From: an uncultured Acetatifactor sp.
GTDB taxonomy: Bacteria; Bacillota; Clostridia; Lachnospirales; Lachnospiraceae
Reading direction: 5' to 3'
Length of the DNA: 7,345 bases
NCBI GenBank assembly: GCA_947631715.1
Contig: CANRMK010000119.1
Location: forward strand, 1-7,345
Both the position numbers and the translations under genes were made by a program. The notes beneath the pieces are model-generated. The model was not told the origin of the DNA and made no database searches. It saw nothing but the letters and a program-made list of their open reading frames with translations. The first letter of the stretch is position 1. Every line of letters starts with the position of its first letter. Positions 5,615-7,345 of this stretch are shown here, piece by piece.

Positions 5615-6034
5615 CTACAGAGAGACAATGATCTTGTCTTTCAATTCTGCGGGAAGTTCTGACTCGTCCATGGACACGCTTAAGATAAATTCTACACCAA
5701 AGGTTTCGCTGACTTTTTCCAGTTTTGTGATAAAGGGCAGAATGTCCTGTCCCTCCAGGCACGAGATCTTCAAAAAGCTGTCAAAATACATCTGCTCCAG
5801 ATCGTGATCCTGGGAAATCACGCCCGAAACAAATCCCATGAACTCGCTGCTGTTCTCGATCATGAACTGGGACACGTCGATCAGCCGCACCTTGTTGTTC
5901 AGTTCATACATATGCTTTGTGCTCTTGTCGAGATATACGATACTGCCGGGAATCTCCTTGATCTCACTGTTTACCTTGTCCAACAACTGCTTCGTCTTTC
6001 CCTTGCCCTTTTTACCTACGATTAACTGAACCAT
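5615..6034 (-). CDS. Small P-loop (Walker A) protein of unknown function
   Basis: A 139-residue, probably cytoplasmic protein with a textbook Walker A motif at its N-terminus (VGKKGKGKT, Gly7 to Thr14) directly after a first beta strand (VQLIV). No clear Walker B is visible; candidate acidic positions are Asp36 in SIVYLDKS, Asp53 in RLIDV and the MDESELP stretch at 122-128. It resembles a family conserved in Clostridia that older annotations sometimes call PilT-like, but at this size it lacks the rest of a PilT ATPase, and I would not use that name. The ATG at 6034 has AGGAGGG 6 bases upstream, an excellent site. The gene has its own promoter and its own terminator, so it looks monocistronic, lying between a carboxypeptidase and the HlyD-yggS-sepF cluster. 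Nucleotide binding is likely from the motif; hydrolysis and role are unknown. Confidence 0.85.
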   Translation of the reverse strand: MVQLIVGKKGKGKTKQLLDKVNSEIKEIPGSIVYLDKSTKHMYELNNKVRLIDVSQFMIENSSEFMGFVSGVISQDHDLEQMYFDSFLKISCLEGQDILPFITKLEKVSETFGVEFILSVSMDESELPAELKDKIIVSL

Positions 6035-6089
6035 TGGAAACCCTCCTGTAGTATATGTATTATTGGGATCAAATATATTTCATATTTCA

Positions 6090-6118
6090 ATTATAAGTGA
6101 TGCCGGGCCAAAAAACAA
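6090..6118 (-). promoter_or_regulatory. SigA-type promoter for the P-loop gene
   Basis: On the minus strand TTGTTT (6118-6113) and a perfect TATAAT (6095-6090) are separated by 17 bases. Transcription would start near 6083, about 50 bases before the ATG. The -35 begins only 5 bases after the stop codon of the carboxypeptidase gene. No hairpin terminator for that upstream gene is visible, so readthrough from it is also possible. Confidence 0.68.
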
Positions 6119-6122
6119 CTAC

Positions 6123-7124
6123 TTATTTCACTATTTCGCCCAGCAGCTCTTTCATGGCCGAATACAGCACATCTCCGGAGGGAGCCCCCATGACAATGGA
6201 GATGTACGGCGCACCGCCCACGTCCCTGGACAGAAGCATCAGGCAGTGCCCGGCCGCGGCCGTGGTGCCCGTCTTCCCGCCGATCACCGTCACGTTCGCG
6301 GGCGCGTCAAAGCTTCCCGAAAGGAACCCGTTGGTGGTGGACTTGTCAAAACTTTTTTCATGCCCGTCCCTGTCATAGTACGTGGTCTGGTATGAGGTCA
6401 TCTGAATGATCTCGCTGAACGTCTCGTATTTTATGGCCTCGTTAAAGATCAGGTACAGATCGTATGCGGTCGTGTAATGCTCGGCGTCGGTCAGGCCGTG
6501 GGGATTGGTAAAATGCGTGTTGGTCGCCCCCAGCGCCCTGGCCTCCGCGTTCATCATCTCCACAAAATTTTCCACACTGCCGCCGACCCCCTCCGCGATC
6601 ATCATGGCCACATCGTTTGCGGAATGGATCAGCAGGATCCTGAGGGCCTGGTCCAGCGTCATAGTATCCCCCGGCTTCACGCCCGCGAGCTGGGCGCCGG
6701 ATTCCGTGATCTTCACGGCGTCCGTGGCGGTGAGCATCTGATCCAGGCTGCCGTTCTTCAAGGCCACCAGCGCGGTCATCACTTTCGTCAGGCTGGCGGG
6801 ATTGAGCCGCTCATGGATATTCTGCGCGCAGATCACCCTTTTGTCGTTCAGGCCGAACAGTATGACCGACCGGGCCTGGGCTATGTATTCACCGGCATCC
6901 CCGGCCGAAACATCGCCCGACGCCACGCACAGATCGGACGCAAAGGGCTCCGCAGCCCTGGTATTCTGCCGGGACAGCACGTTAAAGCTGCTCACGCTGG
7001 AGTCGGCTTCATAGGCCATATCGTACGACAGGCTGCCGCAGCCGGTGAGAAAGCCGGTTATAAAAATACACAGGCACAGCAGTTTTGCAATGCCTCTCCT
7101 ATTTGTACATTTCACGCCACTCAA
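6123..7124 (-). CDS. dacA: Serine-type D-Ala-D-Ala carboxypeptidase, predicted lipoprotein
   Basis: A low-molecular-weight penicillin-binding protein that would remove the terminal D-Ala from peptidoglycan stem peptides outside the membrane. All three active-site motifs are present and correctly spaced: SLTK at 111-114 (nucleophile Ser111), SAN at 168-170 and KTG at 284-286. The N-terminus has a lipoprotein signal: basic residues, a hydrophobic stretch (LLCLCIFITGF) and the lipobox LTGC with Cys29. The protein ends about 47 residues after KTG and so lacks the PBP5-type C-terminal domain and amphipathic anchor; lipidation would replace that anchor. The TTG at 7124 has GAGGAG just upstream but at short spacing (about 3 bases); a GTG at 7115 (spacing 12) is the alternative, and neither changes the mature protein. 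It overlaps mgsA by about 26 bases, implying cotranscription. The dacA symbol is for the family; dacB- or dacF-type paralogy cannot be decided here. Confidence 0.88.
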   Translation of the reverse strand: MSGVKCTNRRGIAKLLCLCIFITGFLTGCGSLSYDMAYEADSSVSSFNVLSRQNTRAAEPFASDLCVASGDVSAGDAGEYIAQARSVILFGLNDKRVICAQNIHERLNPASLTKVMTALVALKNGSLDQMLTATDAVKITESGAQLAGVKPGDTMTLDQALRILLIHSANDVAMMIAEGVGGSVENFVEMMNAEARALGATNTHFTNPHGLTDAEHYTTAYDLYLIFNEAIKYETFSEIIQMTSYQTTYYDRDGHEKSFDKSTTNGFLSGSFDAPANVTVIGGKTGTTAAAGHCLMLLSRDVGGAPYISIVMGAPSGDVLYSAMKELLGEIVK

Positions 7125-7345
7125 AATCTCCTCTTTCCAGAGCTTTGACCATCAGCTCCGCGCTGGCCAGATTGGTAGCCAGCGGGATATTATACATGTC
7201 GCAGAGCTTCACCACATTGTTCACGTCCGGCTCGTGGGATTTCGGCGTCAGAGGATCCCTCAGAAAGATCACCAGATCCATCTGGTTGTGCTCGATCTGG
7301 GCGCCAAGCTGCTGCTCGCCTCCCAGATGCCCCGCCAGGAACTTG
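7099..7345 (-). CDS. mgsA: Methylglyoxal synthase, C-terminal part
   Basis: The C-terminal 81 residues of MgsA, which turns dihydroxyacetone phosphate into methylglyoxal and phosphate in a bypass of lower glycolysis. The 5' part lies outside the window. The visible sequence aligns by eye with E. coli MgsA: GHLGGEQQLGAQI corresponds to GPMGGDQQVGALI, DLVIFLRDPL to DVLIFFWDPL, HEPDV to HDPDV and IPLATNLASAE to IPVATNVATAD. The frame is intact to a TAG stop at 7101-7099. The start of the carboxypeptidase gene lies inside its last codons, so the two are probably in one operon. In related Clostridia mgsA often lies in a cell-shape cluster with genes such as rodA, which would fit the envelope theme, but that region is not visible here. 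Confidence 0.93.
   Translation of the reverse strand, partial: KFLAGHLGGEQQLGAQIEHNQMDLVIFLRDPLTPKSHEPDVNNVVKLCDMYNIPLATNLASAELMVKALERGDFEWREMYK

Noticed and set aside
6071..6087. AT-rich inverted repeat in the leader of the P-loop gene
   Set aside because: Arms of only six A-T pairs in AT-rich promoter DNA are expected by chance.
6477..7148. 223-codon open frame on the plus strand opposite the carboxypeptidase
   Set aside because: The reverse strand encodes all three active-site motifs of the carboxypeptidase; the plus-strand product is His, Arg and Gly rich and typical of an antisense shadow.

Overview
The window is a compact, moderately GC-rich stretch of a Gram-positive Clostridia chromosome, most likely Lachnospiraceae or a close relative. 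This rests on the gene content: SepF next to a YggS-type PLP protein, an HlyD-like single-span adaptor in the same cluster, a small P-loop protein resembling a clostridial family, and strong AGGAGG-type ribosome binding sites with frequent TTG starts. The genus is not determined. Every gene I can support lies on the minus strand, so transcription runs from the high coordinates to the low ones. No RNA gene, mobile element, CRISPR array or defence-type system was seen. No gene-free stretch exceeds 300 bases; the longest is about 140.

Reading with transcription. (1) 7345-6123: the C-terminal half of methylglyoxal synthase (mgsA), then a D-Ala-D-Ala carboxypeptidase that overlaps it by about 26 bases and carries a lipoprotein signal instead of the usual C-terminal anchor. 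(2) About 6118-5561: a promoter, a 139-residue P-loop protein of unknown function, and a rho-independent terminator. (3) 5538-2801: an HlyD-like membrane adaptor, yggS and sepF, closed by a second rho-independent terminator. The first terminator lies inside the longest possible HlyD-like reading frame and supports a later TTG start at 5538. A 26-codon reading frame with a very good ribosome binding site bridges yggS and sepF. (4) 2783-211: aroB, lspA and rluD, tightly packed, with aroB and lspA overlapping. (5) 182-1: a promoter with a hairpin-forming leader, then the first 24 codons of a cytidylate kinase-like protein.

The genes mostly serve cell envelope and division: peptidoglycan trimming (DacA-type), Z-ring membrane tethering (SepF), lipoprotein maturation (LspA) and a membrane adaptor. 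Housekeeping functions are mixed in: the shikimate pathway (AroB), rRNA pseudouridylation (RluD type), PLP homeostasis (YggS) and the methylglyoxal bypass (MgsA). The carboxypeptidase is itself a predicted lipoprotein and so a plausible substrate of the LspA encoded here. The least understood parts are the P-loop protein and the HlyD-like protein, which has no visible transporter partner. I did not find a convincing new multi-gene system. The best leads are these two proteins, the sepF leader frame and the two internal terminators.
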